Assembly: GCA_024220505.1 (NCBI GenBank)
Contig: JAKZZE010000011.1
Coordinates: 1,550,001 to 1,614,000 of the forward strand
Direction: 5' to 3'
From: Rhizopus arrhizus
Lineage: Eukaryota > Mucoromycota > Mucoromycetes > Mucorales > Rhizopodaceae
DNA: 64,000 nt
Positions 34,900 to 47,497 of the stretch are shown here, piece by piece (the stretch's first letter is position 1; each line of letters starts with the position of its first letter). A model generated the notes under the pieces. The model did no database searches. It worked only from the letters and a program-made list of their open reading frames with translations, and had not been told where the DNA came from. Position numbers and translations under genes: made by a program.

Positions 34900-35859
34900 T
34901 TAAATTTCGGTAAAGGTCGTCTTGCTGTTCTCGGTAACAACACTGACAAGTTTACCGTTTATCAGTGGAATAGATCCATTGAGGTATCCTTCGAGCTGAC
35001 TAATTTTAAAAGTGTTCAGCACGAAAAGTCTATTGGGTAACTATCAAATCACTTACGTTGCAATATCAACTGGTGCAGTCCATGTACTAAAATCAGCTTT
35101 GGGCATGAACTTTCTGTTCATGGGTGTATCGATCGTTATACTAAAAAAAAAAAATTAATTTCTTTTTTTTAAAAAAAAAAGGGAGGACATACGGTAATAG
35201 GGCCGACACCTTGGCACCCTCTGGCAAACCACCATTGGGTTGAGCCAAATCATAAACAAGATGATGAACAGCAGATTTAGCAATACCATAACCAATCATA
35301 CCAGGCGTTGGATTCAACGCAGCAAGTGCACCGGTCAAAGCAAGTAATCCTCCACTTGAAAAAAAGGTGAGAAAAACAAGACGATTCAAAGAAACAACTT
35401 ACGGTTGAAGATGATGGGAAGCAAGGTGTGCTGCTACCAAAGAAGAATGCACACTTTGTTGAATCATGAGTTCGGATGAAGCCAAAAAGTCTATAGCGAT
35501 CGCATTAGTCATCCTCCTTTTCCTGCTGATATAACCTGCCTTTGTTCTTTGCATTTCCACCTGCCCAACCACCAGCAACACAAAAGATGGCAGATAACTT
35601 TTCACCACCAAGGAACTTGGAGATGGATTCCTGTAAAGATTGACCTTGTTCTTTTAAGCTTCCGGAAATTGAAGTCAAGGTGTTGAAGTCTGCTTCATTA
35701 TTTTCGACTAAATCCACATTGATCACAGTCTACAGAAAATAAGTCACCAAAAAGAAAAGGGTCACAGTGACTTACATATCCTTTTGCTTTAAAATGTTGA
35801 ACAAGAACACGTCCTAAAGCACCTGCTCCACCATAGACAACCAATTTATTACTAGCCAT
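34900..35859 (-). CDS. QDPR: Dihydropteridine reductase-like short-chain dehydrogenase
   Basis: Six exons: 35776-35859, 35540-35729, 35403-35490, 35193-35354, 35057-35140 and 34900-34999; 207 residues. The Rossmann motif is '[14 protein letters not shown]'; then '[14 protein letters not shown]', '[19 protein letters not shown]', '[18 protein letters not shown]' and the Tyr-x3-Lys active site in '[12 protein letters not shown]', which is the pattern of quinoid dihydropteridine reductase. The enzyme recycles tetrahydrobiopterin with NADH. The second intron (35491-35539) starts with GC. The fourth intron holds a T8A10 palindromic tract. Spliced exons keep the frame throughout. Confidence 0.9.
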
Positions 35860-37927
35860 TATTATAAATAAATAATAAAAAAGAAAGAAAGAGGATACAT
35901 ATTTATATGGTGCCGCTGATGCCAACTTGCGGAAATCAAAATGTTCATGGCGTTTCTTTTTTTCTTTTTTTTGAATAATTTAGAGTTTGAAACTCAAAAA
36001 CGAGAAAGGTTTTATTGGCTGATTGAGAAAGTGGCATTGAGAGGGTGAGAATTTTTTTTTTTTTTTATTATTACACTTCAACTTGGATATTTCTCGACTG
36101 CTTCATTTGGCTTATTTTACCTTGGCAAAGCATCCAATAAACATGTGACATTTCTCGTGAAGAGACGATATACATGCTTTACTGTGAAGGAAATGTGCCC
36201 AGGCTTCTGAAGAAAGTAGACAACATTGGAGATAGAGAGTTAGATGACAAAGATATCCTAAGCGTGCTCTTCTACTGTTTCATACTAGAGTAAACGACAA
36301 TGCTTTGATATATAGAAAATACAAAGTTTTGTATGGCCTAAAGAAAAAGGTGAACTGGATTGGTTGGCAATCCTCAAGAAAGACTAGACTTTTTTTTATT
36401 TTATTTCTGTGGTCATTTATATTCCATGACATTTTAACGTTATAATAAATAGATTACAAGATGAATTTATAAAGATCCTTGTACTGAAATTTTTCTATAA
36501 TAAAAAACAACCATGAATTTATGGTCGTATAATCTATTTTCTCTTCTTTTACGTTTCACTGTATCACTCACGGCAAGAGATCGATACAGATTTTTTTTTA
36601 ATCTTGGATGGTATCCATCAAAGAATAAGCTTGTGAATTGATAAAGTTGTCTATTCCTTCACTATCTTCACAAAGGATTTCACGGTTTCATCATTTATTG
36701 ATTAATCAACAAGGCTTATCACCATCAGATAAACGTTGATTGTTACTTTTTTGATATGACTGATCCTACCTAGAATAGAAATGAAGCAAGTTATTATTTT
36801 AGGAAAATATGCGCATGTACCTTGGGCGCTTCCCAAATACATCATTGAAATGGTCTAAAGAAAGTTGATCTTCTTGCACAAATCTCCTTGTGCAATTTTG
36901 TCTGTACTGTTGGAGAATGAGGAAGTATATACAGTTTTGATTGAACTTTGTTTCACAAGCCTACTTGCCACTGCTTCTAATCATCAGAGTCGCTTACTGT
37001 CTTTTTCTAGTCCTTTTGATTTCCTTACATATTCATCCGAAACCTTCTTCTTCAAGTTTTTTTTTTTTTAAAAAAAAAAAGATTTGTAGCTTGAAACGTA
37101 CTCTGTTATTGTCGAAATAGTTTTGCTTATAAAGAAAAAAAAACATTTAAAAGGTTGCTTTTGTGAAGCTGGTAGTTAAATGTCACAAAGAAACTATTGC
37201 TTCATAACATGTGAAAATTGCCTTTGATTTGATACAGTGACTTTTTCACCTATTTGTCTCTTTCTTTTGCTTTGAAGAAGCGTGGCTTTTTCTGGCCACA
37301 CCAAGTTGTGAAGTTTTTGAGGTTTTTGCCCACCAAAAGAATCGGTATAAAGTGACACAGAACGATATGTATCCTTCGTTGTTCACTGTTGAAGACAATA
37401 GACAGCATTGTGGTCAAAAGGTACAGAAGCCTCATTCATAAATTGTACAATCTGAGTCACTGAATTTACATATAAACACGTTCAACATCTTGTCGATAGT
37501 CAATCAACACAGATCATTTTATCCGCCCGCGTATTTCTAGTGCAAATAAAGTAATAGAATTTCACTGATTATGATATAGTTCAATAAGTTATTGGTAAAA
37601 AAAAGAAGGTGTATCTTTTACAAAGTGAAGGCCCATGATTGTGTTTTCATCGAAATAACAAAGAACTCTTTTCTGGGACTCATTTTAAAACAAAAATCAA
37701 AACTGACGATATGATCATTGCACTTAAAATAGCTCTGGTAACAGCATCTGTTTTTACGGTCTTCATTGTATATTAAAAAAGTTTGATACCTGATTCCATG
37801 TACTTTTTCCATGCTCTCTTCATATCTCGATAATATAATAATAGACTGGTTGATTTACCAAACACTTTGCGAATAATAGATGTTTCAGTCTGGCAGCGCA
37901 TAATAATTATCTTTTTTTAACTGTAAG
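35860..37927. other. Intergenic region, no gene seen
   Basis: About 2.1 kb of AT-rich DNA. It contains a T13A11 palindromic tract (37057-37080) and other homopolymers. Open frames such as 37250-37435 (minus) are short and unlike known proteins. Confidence 0.4.
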
Positions 37928-38596
37928 ATGACTACCAGCAGCATCTTTGATAACTCGCTGTAAGTTTTATGACAACACCAATTAGCGTGCTTATCAATTA
38001 TACTTTGACAAAACAAAAACAAAGCTTCATTATCAAGCCGAAGATGAACCACCTTCTTACGGTAAGAAGCCTATTCGCGATGAATGTAATTGATGGTGTT
38101 AATATTAGATTTGCTGTCAAAAGAAGAGAAGAGTACTTTAAAGTGACAGAAATTCCAAAAAAAAAGGCACGTACAATGAAAGATGTGGAGTATTTAAACT
38201 TTTCGAAGTGTTATATTGATGTACCCCATTCAAAGTCCATCTTGCTACGGCCACCCATGCCACTCCTACAGATCTCTGTACCCGTCACTTTTGCATCCAT
38301 CATTTCATTTACCACTCCCAATGATAAAATCGGCTTGATCCTGTCAAGGCAAAAGACCCTACGACAAATTGATTGAGTACATGAACGGAGGTAGCCAAGC
38401 CATGGTAAATCAATTTTAAAGAGGTAGATTGTTCGCGAGGAGTTGAAAACCGGTTACCATGTGTGGCATCAGATGCATTTGTCGTGCTTTTAGGATAAGT
38501 CGAGAAACAAAGACCAGACGTCTTGACTGTAGAACAAGAAATCCAAATAAAGGATACCAAGTCTATCCAGCAAGAGACACAATCAAATTTCATCTG
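37928..38596 (+). other. Possible broken spliced gene
   Basis: A start MTTSSIFDNSL at 37928 followed by GTAAGT, an acceptor ACAAAG, 'LHYQAEDEPPSY', GTAAGA and an ATTAG acceptor give 'DLLSKEEKSTL' in phase. Further on, plausible coding pieces are 'RPYDKLIEYMNGGSQAM' and 'VDCSRGVENRLPC' in other frames. No continuous protein can be assembled and no family is recognised, so this may be a decayed gene. Confidence 0.25.
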
Positions 38597-39819
38597 AGCT
38601 TATGCTCACATAAGATCTACTCTCTCCACAATGGCTGTTCCATTCTTCAAGTGTGTCGAGATTTAAACTTATCTTGGGGACTTTATCTTTTAATAAACAG
38701 TAGTTTCAAAATGGCCAAGTAAAAAAAAAAAATCAACACAAGATAGACTGTGGACTTTAGATTTATGAAACAAGTATCGTCCTCTTTTGCTGACACAATC
38801 AACTCGAGTCTTAGAATGGTTTCGAGTATTTTTGTTTTATCAACCGCGTTTATTCCAGTACCACTCTTGAAAGTCAACGTGTATTTAATCCATATCGAAT
38901 GACAGTCTGTCATCTCTGATGATTGTGAAGCATTGTCTGTTATGCTCTGTTTTACAACTAAAGTGACTCTATACTGATGAAATCATCCTTTTAAAGGGGG
39001 CCCTTTCTATCGTAGGATGGATAGTGATCTTTGTACGACGATGTATAGCCTGGAATCATAAAAGGCTTATTTGATTTATGAATGCGCTCAGTTCTGTTCT
39101 AAAAGAACATTAATGTCTATTGACAATAATTAAATGTATAAAGCTATTAAGCTCAATCCTTTTACCTCCCAATAATATCTCTTTATATTGTTTTGTATTT
39201 AGTGATTGTAAAATAGGAACTAAATGACACTTGAAACTTATTATATAAAGCAACCAATTGAACACTGCATTGACTTGTAATGTAGCTCGAAAGAAGGCTT
39301 CTATTGAATACAAACCAAAGTAAAAAAAGAAAAAAGAAAAAGCTTTCAACTCAATATTTACTGTATACGATCTCTCGTTTGCAAAAGGAACCCCCTTTCG
39401 TCTGCCGAATGATAAGCCTGAATTAACATTGATTTTTTTTATAATCAAAATAAAATTATATGTTTTGATAGCTTTCTTTACGTTTGAACCTAGTGAAAGA
39501 GAATGAAAATAATCCTGCATATACATTATTAGATACTTTTTACTATGGATGAATATAACCTATATTCTTTTTTCTTTGATAATCAGATTGCATTACGATG
39601 TAGTCATAACACTGTGTGAATCAACTCACCAACAAACCTGATTGGGTTTCTTCATAACTCAAAGTGCTCCCTGATGGTGATTCTGTTCTATAGGGCATGA
39701 TTCCTTCACACAAAGAATTGGATGCATGTTTTTCATTGTTTTCAATGACTGACAGTGACTTTCTTTTTGGCAGATGAGCAGAAGAAGTAGGCAGGATAAG
39801 GATTCATTGAAAGCTGAAC
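38597..39819. other. Intergenic region, no gene seen
   Basis: About 1.2 kb. The longest frame (39110-39526, minus) has a random-looking, Phe- and Ile-rich composition without a family match. Confidence 0.4.
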
Positions 39820-39828
39820 TATAAATAG
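39820..39828 (+). promoter_or_regulatory. TATA box of the small secreted peptide gene
   Basis: TATAAATAG, 50 bp upstream of the ATG, followed by a pyrimidine-rich tract typical of fungal transcription starts. Confidence 0.6.
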
Positions 39829-39869
39829 ACGCTTCTCCCTTCTCTTTCTTTTCTCATCAAAGTATTCGA

Positions 39870-40082
39870 ATGAAGCTCACTTTGGCTCTTCTTGCCCTTG
39901 TTTCCCTTTCGACCCGTCCCAGTTTGGCCTGGATCCAGTCAAACTGTGATACGCTGTGTGTGCGGTCTATACCCAAATGTCCCATTGGTAAGATTCCTGG
40001 ATTTATCAATAATTGCTGGACTTGCTGTCCTGATGATGGCAGACGTCTTTTTGGACCACTGAAACGTTTGTTTGATGAATAA
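39870..40082 (+). CDS. Small secreted cysteine-rich peptide
   Basis: 70 residues in one exon. A clear signal peptide (MKLTLALLALVSLSTRPSLA) is followed by a mature part of about 50 residues with six cysteines in the pattern C-x3-C-x6-C-x11-C-x2-CC ('NCDTLC', 'KCPIG', 'NCWTCC') and a charged tail 'LFGPLKRLFDE'. A TATA box lies 50 bp upstream and an AATAAA-like signal overlaps the stop. The compact Cys-rich form is like many fungal secreted peptides, including effector candidates and protease-inhibitor-like proteins; the function is unknown. Confidence 0.7.
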   Translation: MKLTLALLALVSLSTRPSLAWIQSNCDTLCVRSIPKCPIGKIPGFINNCWTCCPDDGRRLFGPLKRLFDE

Positions 40083-42477
40083 ATCTTTTTGTGATCACAA
40101 TCACTTGAATTCAGTTTTTATAAAGCGTAAAGCCGTCCTTTTTTTATCTCATGTTCCCTTGAACTTGCTGTTATATGACTTCTTTATGACAGTTACTTTG
40201 TTTTTAAGGATATTAAAACGAGTTGCATAAAGAACGCTGACATGAAAAAGACTGAATGAGGTTTTATATAGGGGGTTTTTTTTTTTAAAAAAAAAAAAGG
40301 ATAGATAGAATATACCAACAATAGATTTATAAAGTATGGTGTATCTATCACATCTTAACTCACTTTGAGCTCTTTATTCGAAATCATGCCATATCATCCT
40401 TCTAATTCAGTCATTTCTGAAAAAAAAAACTAGGTTTATTTACCATCATTTTTGAATATTGCTCTAGCTAGAGTAGGAAGCTGGCAAAAGGCGTAACACT
40501 TTTTCTTGTTTTTTATTTTAACGACTTTATATATTGATTATTTTCTCAACAGTTTTTTTGTATACGCATAAAGGATCAACAATTGCTTTTGGAGAAGAAT
40601 AAAAAAAGAAGATTAGCCGTATTTTCTTTATTAAACATAAGAGTAAGTTATGTTTTATTGGTCTACACAGCAGTCAAAAAGATAGTTTCCTTGATCTACT
40701 CGTCTTTATTCAATAGAATCTGTATATTTCATGAGTTGATTGCAGAGGCTTAAAAGAACATAAAATAAGAAAGTACACGGCGTCTCTTGTGCTTTTCTGA
40801 AAAGAGTGAGCTTGACGATAACGCACTGCTTTCAACATCCTTTCCTCGGTTATGATCCAGCCCTGGTCTTACGCAAAGGCGCACTTTGATTTTACAAAGC
40901 TCTTGTCGCCCTAGAGTGCCATTTACAACAAAGAGTATCTGTGACACTCAAGAATTCAGACTGTCATCAGACACAGCCTTGCCCTATCCAACTTTTATTG
41001 TTTGTTGAGCCAAACGATGAGTGCACCCTTGGATGACAAGCACATTTCTTGTACTTGTCAAAAACACCTGATGAAAAAAATAAACATGAAGCTCATCTAG
41101 GTTTGTATTCCAAGCAACATGTTTCTTTTTATAGGTTGTTGTGTGCTAAAGATGGGCCTCGATGAAGGGAATTAGAGCCTGATCCAGCCCTGCTTCTTGA
41201 GATTCCTTCTTTTTCCTAGTTATTCGCATATTTTATTGTCTCTCTTGATCTTCAAAATAAAAGCGATGGTAAACAACGTAGGTTTCTTTCTTTTTTTCTT
41301 TTTTACAAAAAAATAAAATTCATTTGAGACCAAGTCACTTTCTGTTGGTTGCAATATATGGTTTTAGTAAGACCAAGTACTGGAAACATTAAAAAAAAAA
41401 AAACTCGTACCATTTGTATAGAAAGAGCCCTATGACACGCTTTTCTTTTGATTTCTGTCAACAGTAGCACAGATACACTTTCTATCAGGCCAGATCCCCC
41501 TCTTTCTTTGCAAAACAGTATTTAGATCACACAATGATGTGTAATAGAAAGCAGTACACAGAAAATTATGCTTATTCTATCTTTAAACGATGTCCAATAT
41601 AAAAATGCATTCAAGAAGCTTCTTTTCCCCATTCAATTCTCTGTGAATCCAAAGTCTATCTTTTGTGGCTGGAGCGTGAGAACTTTTTTTTGGACACAAT
41701 GTTTGGAGCATTCGAAATTGAAAAAAGGGCGCGTTCGAGATGAACAAATCGATCGTGTCTTAACGTGATCGGATAGATGAATGGCTTAAGGATGATCCAT
41801 GATGAAAGCTTGATAGGATATCCATCGGAAAGAGACTGTTGTACAAGTAAAAGAGGATAAACCATTGCGTTTTGATAATGATTTGTTGCACACAAATAGC
41901 ATTTGCTGTGGCAAAATAAGAAAATAGAAACACGTTTAATAAAAGATAATGAGACTATTTCTTATTACATTTTGGTTCTTTTTATTAAATTCTGAATAAA
42001 TTAAAAATTAGTTGGGGTTATCGGGGTTAAGAGGCAGCAAAAAAGTTAAACCGTCGATCGATAAAGGAAAAAAGAAGTCAATGTCACTTGCTCGTGCGTT
42101 TATCAATGATTGTACACATGTTTTATTAAAAGATTTGATTCCGACAAGTTTTCTCTTTTTTTTTTTTTTTACTCTTTCAAACTTGTTTTCTCTTATTTTG
42201 AATTATTCCCAATCACAAACAAATAACTCATTTAAAGACCCAGATTTTGTGCTCAATAGAATGAATAGGTAACAAAAAAAGATAAGGTTGTAGTACAAAT
42301 ATAGAACCTACACAACCATCATTGTACTATTCATCAGAAACAGTCACGGCCCATTTCTCTCGATCATCAAACACAAGACCTTTTTTTGTGACAGGCACGG
42401 TCCGTTTTAATAAAAATAGATGCAACGATGCACAAAAATCAAATTCCGGTTTTATGCCATTTTTGTATTGATTTTAT
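40083..42477. other. Intergenic region, no gene seen
   Basis: About 2.4 kb with a T11A12 palindromic tract (40276-40298) and other homopolymers. The short frames on either strand do not resemble genes. Confidence 0.4.
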
Positions 42478-43284
42478 TTATAAAGGTTGAGAAGCATAAA
42501 TAGATGGAAGACTAGCAGGATCTTTATGGCTGTATTCTAATCTCTTTACCAATCTATAAAGTCATCAGTATCATCTCATCTCTTCTCATCCTCACTTACC
42601 CATTTTCCAAGTCATAAACCCATGCGTGCACTGTCAGTTTCTGTCCACGATGCCATGCGTTCTGAACAATCGTCGTACGGCATACATTTTCAGCAGAATG
42701 CATCGCGTTAAATTCAATCAGTCGACTCAAACGATCCTTGGAATCCTTGACTTCATCCAGTTCCTTTTCATGAACTACAACATTAGTATTCATCTCTGTC
42801 ATCATCTCTCCTTACATCTATAAACATCCTTGATGTTCCTAAGCCAATTATCAATCAAACCATATTGACCACTGCCCATCGCAGCTGCCACACCACCACA
42901 ATTGGAGTGACCTAGGACCGATTAGGCAAAATTTAATTTTGGATGAATTATTTTACCGCAGACAATCACGTGCTCTACCTTGAGCACATCTACCGCATAT
43001 TGTAAGACAGAAAGACAATTCAAGTCAGAGTGACAGACGACGTTCGCGATATTTCTGTGGACAAAGACTTCACCCGGTGCCAATTGAACCAGTTGATTAG
43101 CAGGCACACGAGAATCAGCACAGCCGATCCACAAGATCTTGGGTTCTTGAATCTGAGCCAGCTTTTTGAAAAAGTTGGGGTCAGTTTCTGTCACAGCCTT
43201 GGACCACTCAGCATTACTCTTTAATAGACTATCAAGCTTTTCATCTTTGGGATCAAACCTATTGATTCTGACAGGAGAAGACAC
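42478..43284 (-). CDS. Beta-class carbonic anhydrase
   Basis: Four exons: 42957-43284, 42816-42911, 42600-42774 and 42478-42553; 224 residues. Zinc ligands and the catalytic dyad are in '[14 protein letters not shown]' (Cys, Asp-Arg) and '[12 protein letters not shown]' (His, Cys); '[13 protein letters not shown]' and '[20 protein letters not shown]' are typical of the family. It interconverts CO2 and bicarbonate. No mitochondrial presequence is visible. One intron is only 41 nt, the shortest seen here. Confidence 0.95.
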
Positions 43285-43416
43285 TGTGTTGGGTTCATTA
43301 GTTTCTTGTTTATTTACACTGAATCATCCTTTTTACTTTTTTTAAATAATTGGGGAAAAAGAAGAAAAAAAAAAAGGGTAGAAAATCTGACTTTTATAGA
43401 ATAGATAAACCGGAGA

Positions 43417-44718
43417 TTACAAATCTTGAAAGAATCTTTTCGCACGTTTCACTGACCCAGATGGCGCTGTTTCTTGTTGTTTCCGCTTTGTGTTTTCATA
43501 AAGAAATTCGATATTCCAAAAGCGTAAATGTAAATCATGCCCACAACTCGCCAGGTATTTTTCATCAAAACCAACAGCCATCTTCTCTATCGGGAAATCC
43601 TCACCGTGATCACCCAGGATGCCTTCGAATTGCTGCTGTGGTGATACAGTGATCAATCGCAGTAACCCATCACTGCCTCCGGTACAGATCGTGTCCTCAT
43701 CCAACTTGCAAAGAGCATCCACTGAATTAGGATGACCTATCCATTTTGAGTAATCTGACCATGTGTTCCAATTCCATGTATACAAAGCACCACTTTGTGA
43801 TCCTGCTATCACTTGTTCATCATTCTATTATGAAACATTACTTTACGTTTTAGATCCTGTCTCTGCTTTTTTCTATACCTTGACTATCACCAGTGACAGT
43901 GGCTCATCATCCAGTTCTTGGGTCATCATGATTCTGTCAGTTGGTTTACGGATATCAAATATTGATAGTTGCCCATCGCCACTTTAGATGTGTCAGTGAT
44001 TGTATGGTTATTATAGTTGTCATGGTTACCCTGCTGCTATCAACGTGGATTTTGTATACACCATGTCTGATATATAATCTTTGTGTGCCTTGTATTCTTG
44101 TACTGCTTTACATGTTCTCATATCCCAAATCTAATTTATATCAGCAAAAAAGAAAGAAAGAAAAAGTATGCACGAGTAAGTTTTTTACTTTAATAATTCC
44201 TTCGTCGTCTCCAGTAGCTGTTAATTGAGAATCAAGTCCTTTTAACTTATTGATGGCAAATCTAGACTATATAAAGTTAAACCGAATCTTTGAAACATAC
44301 CGAGTTCCATTTTACTTGTGTGCTTTAGATACTTTATACAATATTCTTCCAGCTGAAACATCAAGTGCTTGTATTGATTTATCTCGTGAGATGGATAATA
44401 AATCTATCAATGGACTCGTGTCAATCAAAAATAATAATAAAAAAGTCTAAAAGATCCACTTGCGTTTGCCCTCCATGGTGAATTCTACACCTCGACATGA
44501 CTTTTTAGATATTTGTGTTTTCCATGCCAAACTATTAGATTCCAACCCATAATTATAACTAATGAAGATCAGTAAGACAAGACCTTTTTTAAATAAATAA
44601 AAACTTACCAGTGTACTTGTCCGTTAATTAAACCAATGGCAACAATAGGAAGTGAAGGGTGAAAATCAAAGTCAAAAATATGTTCAGTAAATGGTATCGG
44701 ATTGGGTTCTTTATTCAT
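43417..44718 (-). CDS. JIP5: WD40 protein, WDR55/JIP5-like
   Basis: Seven exons: 44609-44718, 44464-44558, 44316-44403, 44189-44261, 44030-44130, 43879-43981 and 43417-43824; 325 residues. It starts MNKEPNPIPFTEHIFDFDFH, like WDR55, and has successive WD-type blades: 'VAIGLINGQVH', 'SISRDKSIQALDV', 'TATGDDEGIIKIWDMRT', 'GDGQLSIFDIR', 'IAGSQSGALYTWNW', 'ICTGGSDGLLRL' and 'LASCGHDLHLRFWNIE'. The Lys/Arg-rich end ('KRKQQETAPSGSVKRAK') may direct it to the nucleolus. WDR55 acts in large-subunit rRNA maturation. Intron 2 (44404-44463) is a GC-AG intron. The start lies 25 bp past the stop of the DUF4112 gene. Confidence 0.85.
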
Positions 44719-44743
44719 TAAAAAAAATTTATAGAGATGATTG

Positions 44744-45436
44744 TCACCAAAATTTGAAGGTACCATATTTATCATTTTTAGCAGTGACATCATGATGATG
44801 ATGACTACTTTCTGCCTCACGAGGATCCTCAGCTAGATGCTGCCCTTTTTCCAAGCGAAGTTCATCTCTTCTTCTTAATATTAAATATTCTTCCAATAGT
44901 AACGCATTACGCCAATTGCATTTAAATAAGATATCCAAGAGATCACCCGCGATAGGCGTCAGACCAATCTATAGTTTCTGATGAGTTTCATGTTATATCA
45001 CAATATCATTTACCATAAAGTCAACCAAAACATTCCAAGTCATTTTAGCAATCAACCAGTGAGGTAAATCTGCCTGACAGGCCACCCTGATCAATTGCAG
45101 GGCGAGAGCGGCTCCGATGATGTCTCCAATCCCCGGTATCAGACCGACGACACCATCCAATCCGATATTAAAGCAGCAACAGTGACATCCTTTATCCAAA
45201 TACCACGCTTGACGCTTGACTTTGGTAAGTATCTTTCGATCCTGCTGGTTTAAAATCACGTCTATCGTACCCTTCTTATTTCTTTTCCACCAGTGTTGGT
45301 CACGGTCCTGTTCTGCTCGTTCTACAGCCGCTAGGACTTCAGGGTCCGTTTCATACGAAGGTTTATTGGCATGGATACGTTCAGAAGCTTTTCCAATGAA
45401 TTTTTGCTTGACATAATTCACAGCTACTTGCTGCAT
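44744..45436 (-). CDS. DUF4112 family protein
   Basis: Two exons, 45014-45436 and 44744-44968, 215 residues. The DUF4112 core is 'GLDGVVGLIPGIGDIIGAAL' followed by 'ADLPHWLIAKMTWNVLVDFM' and, after the splice, 'IGLTPIAGDLLDILFKCNWR'. The two glycine-rich hydrophobic segments suggest membrane association. A cysteine cluster ('CHCCCF') precedes the core and a short His run is near the C-terminus. The function of the family is unknown; similar proteins are common in fungi and bacteria. The stop codon is 25 bp upstream of the next gene's ATG on the same strand. Confidence 0.85.
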
Positions 45437-47180
45437 GGATTAAAAAAAAAGATGAAACAAATAAAAAAGGAAAAAAAAGAAAGAATTGTTATTTAAGGTT
45501 TTTGTAAGAGTTTCGTCATTGTCAAAAAAAAAATATTTAAAATAAAAACAATTTGATGCAGATGGAATGCTTTTGCTTTAGTTGGGACGTGAACCAGTCG
45601 TTTTTTGATGGTAGTCACTGTTCATTCATCATTTATATTCTATTGACAATAACATACTCTAAATGTAAGCCATTTGACCCAAAGTCCTTTTGATCGTTTT
45701 AAACAACCATCAGAATTTTGCAATGTCGAATGGATCAAAAAAGGAATGGCTAGTCCACACTGCAAATCAGAGTATGCTTGATTGTACAAGTATCTGGACC
45801 ATTCAAACAAGCCACGACCTCAGCCCATATTCAATTCAAGTTGTCAATAATTTGAAGCGTTTAGAAATGTATTGCACTGAGGTTCTCACACAGTAATCCA
45901 TACAGTGATTGGATTTTCCTCCTGTTAGAAACATTAAATTCTAATGATTTAGTCCATTACAGATGGAGTGAGAACTTTTTATAAGATAAAAATAAGCTGA
46001 TATTTTGTTGAATAACTAGTTTGCTCTTTCGAGATTATTACAAGTTATAAAGATCAGGAGAAATGCAACCGAAAAAAAATACAAGCGAAAAAAGCAACAT
46101 TACAAGTTGCATTTTTCAGCAAGTTTGAAAAGGGCTCAGGGCTGCTGAGAGTTAAATTTATTTAGTCATTTGCAAGAGCATTCAATGGTGTTCTTCACTG
46201 ATATTTTTTTATTATGAATGTTTCTAAAATTTTGCTGCCTACTTTATGTCAATTTTTCTATCAAGCTCTTTACCAATAAAGTTATAATATCTCATGTTCA
46301 ACCTTGAAATTCTCTCGTCTTCACAGTATTCTTCAATAATTCGTATGTCGTCCCAATTTAATGGGTTTCTCCTGATACTGTTTTTTAAATTTAGATCAAC
46401 GCTCTTCAATAAAGTTTTGAAAAAGCAGGATTTTTTAAATAAAATAAGTGTTTTTGTTTTTATTTTTTTGTTATAAGGGAAATGCTTTTCATTACTTACC
46501 TAACATAAAAAGCGTTTCAACTCTATATTCTTCTACATTTACTACCTCTGCTTTCCGATTTATCAGCATTAGTAAATATGACGAAAGGTTGAAAATTTCT
46601 TAACCTTCCACAGCCACCACTGGCGATAGACCAAATACAGTGAGTTAAAAAACTGTTTCGGTGTTCTTCCTAAATATGATTTTGCTATCATTACTACTAG
46701 CATACTAAATAAAATGCGGCAATTTATACATCATATGAAAGCGCTAGTTCTTATGTATAATGATTTATAATTCAAAGTTTTGACTATAATAATTTTACCA
46801 ACTTTATTTCAAAGACATTTTAATATGAATATTATAACTAAAATCATAAGTATCGAATAATTCACCAAATTTATGTTTGTAAATTATATGATTAATTAAA
46901 ATAAATAAATAACACAACAAGATTATATAAAATATTAAATGAATGGAAAAGAAAGAAGATTCAAAAGTGAAGTAAATTGATACATTTTATAATGCTCCAG
47001 TTTACTAAGTTGAAGAATACAGTGTAATTGGGTTTAAAGTGATGGATTAAATGACAGTATGAATATACCAAAATATCAATTTTCATAAATCAATAATACA
47101 ATATATTAATAATATTATTTCTGTTTAGAAAAGGGGAGTTTTAAGTAAAATGTAATATAGCAACAAAGATAAAGAAATAC
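45437..47180. other. Intergenic AT-rich region, no gene seen
   Basis: About 1.7 kb between the last core gene and the right transposon island; very AT-rich from about 46,600. No open frame with family resemblance was found. Confidence 0.4.
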
Positions 47181-47478
47181 TGTTAGAACTTGGTATCTCT
47201 TTATTAAGTTAAGATCATTATTATTTTTCTGATTCTACATGTAAAAAGTGAGAGTATTTATAGACATGATACGGATAAAGAATTAGGATAGATTTATAAT
47301 CAACTTGACAGAATAGATGATTACTATTTCTAATTATTAGTTTAGCCTGTTCCTAGCTTGTATTGTCAATTATGCTATTGAGATGGTTTCAGATAACTCT
47401 GGATAAAGGACTATTTAAGGAGACGGTACAGATGAATATAAAGACTTTTAGTTCCATGATTGGATATCATTGCTAACA
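47181..47478 (-). mobile_element. LTR-like repeat, family D
   Basis: 298 bp with ends TGTTAG ... CTAACA (6-bp inversion). Read on the minus strand it has CTATAAATAC followed by TTAATAAAGAG, the promoter and polyadenylation order of an LTR. The flanks (AATAC, ATAAT) do not match, so the target duplication is lost or the ends are slightly off. Confidence 0.55.
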
Positions 47479-47497
47479 ATAATATCTCGGTCAGGAT

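Noticed and set aside
37250..37435. Possible small secreted peptide on the minus strand
   Set aside because: The N-terminus is hydrophobic, but there is no cleavage site pattern, cysteine pattern or promoter signal.
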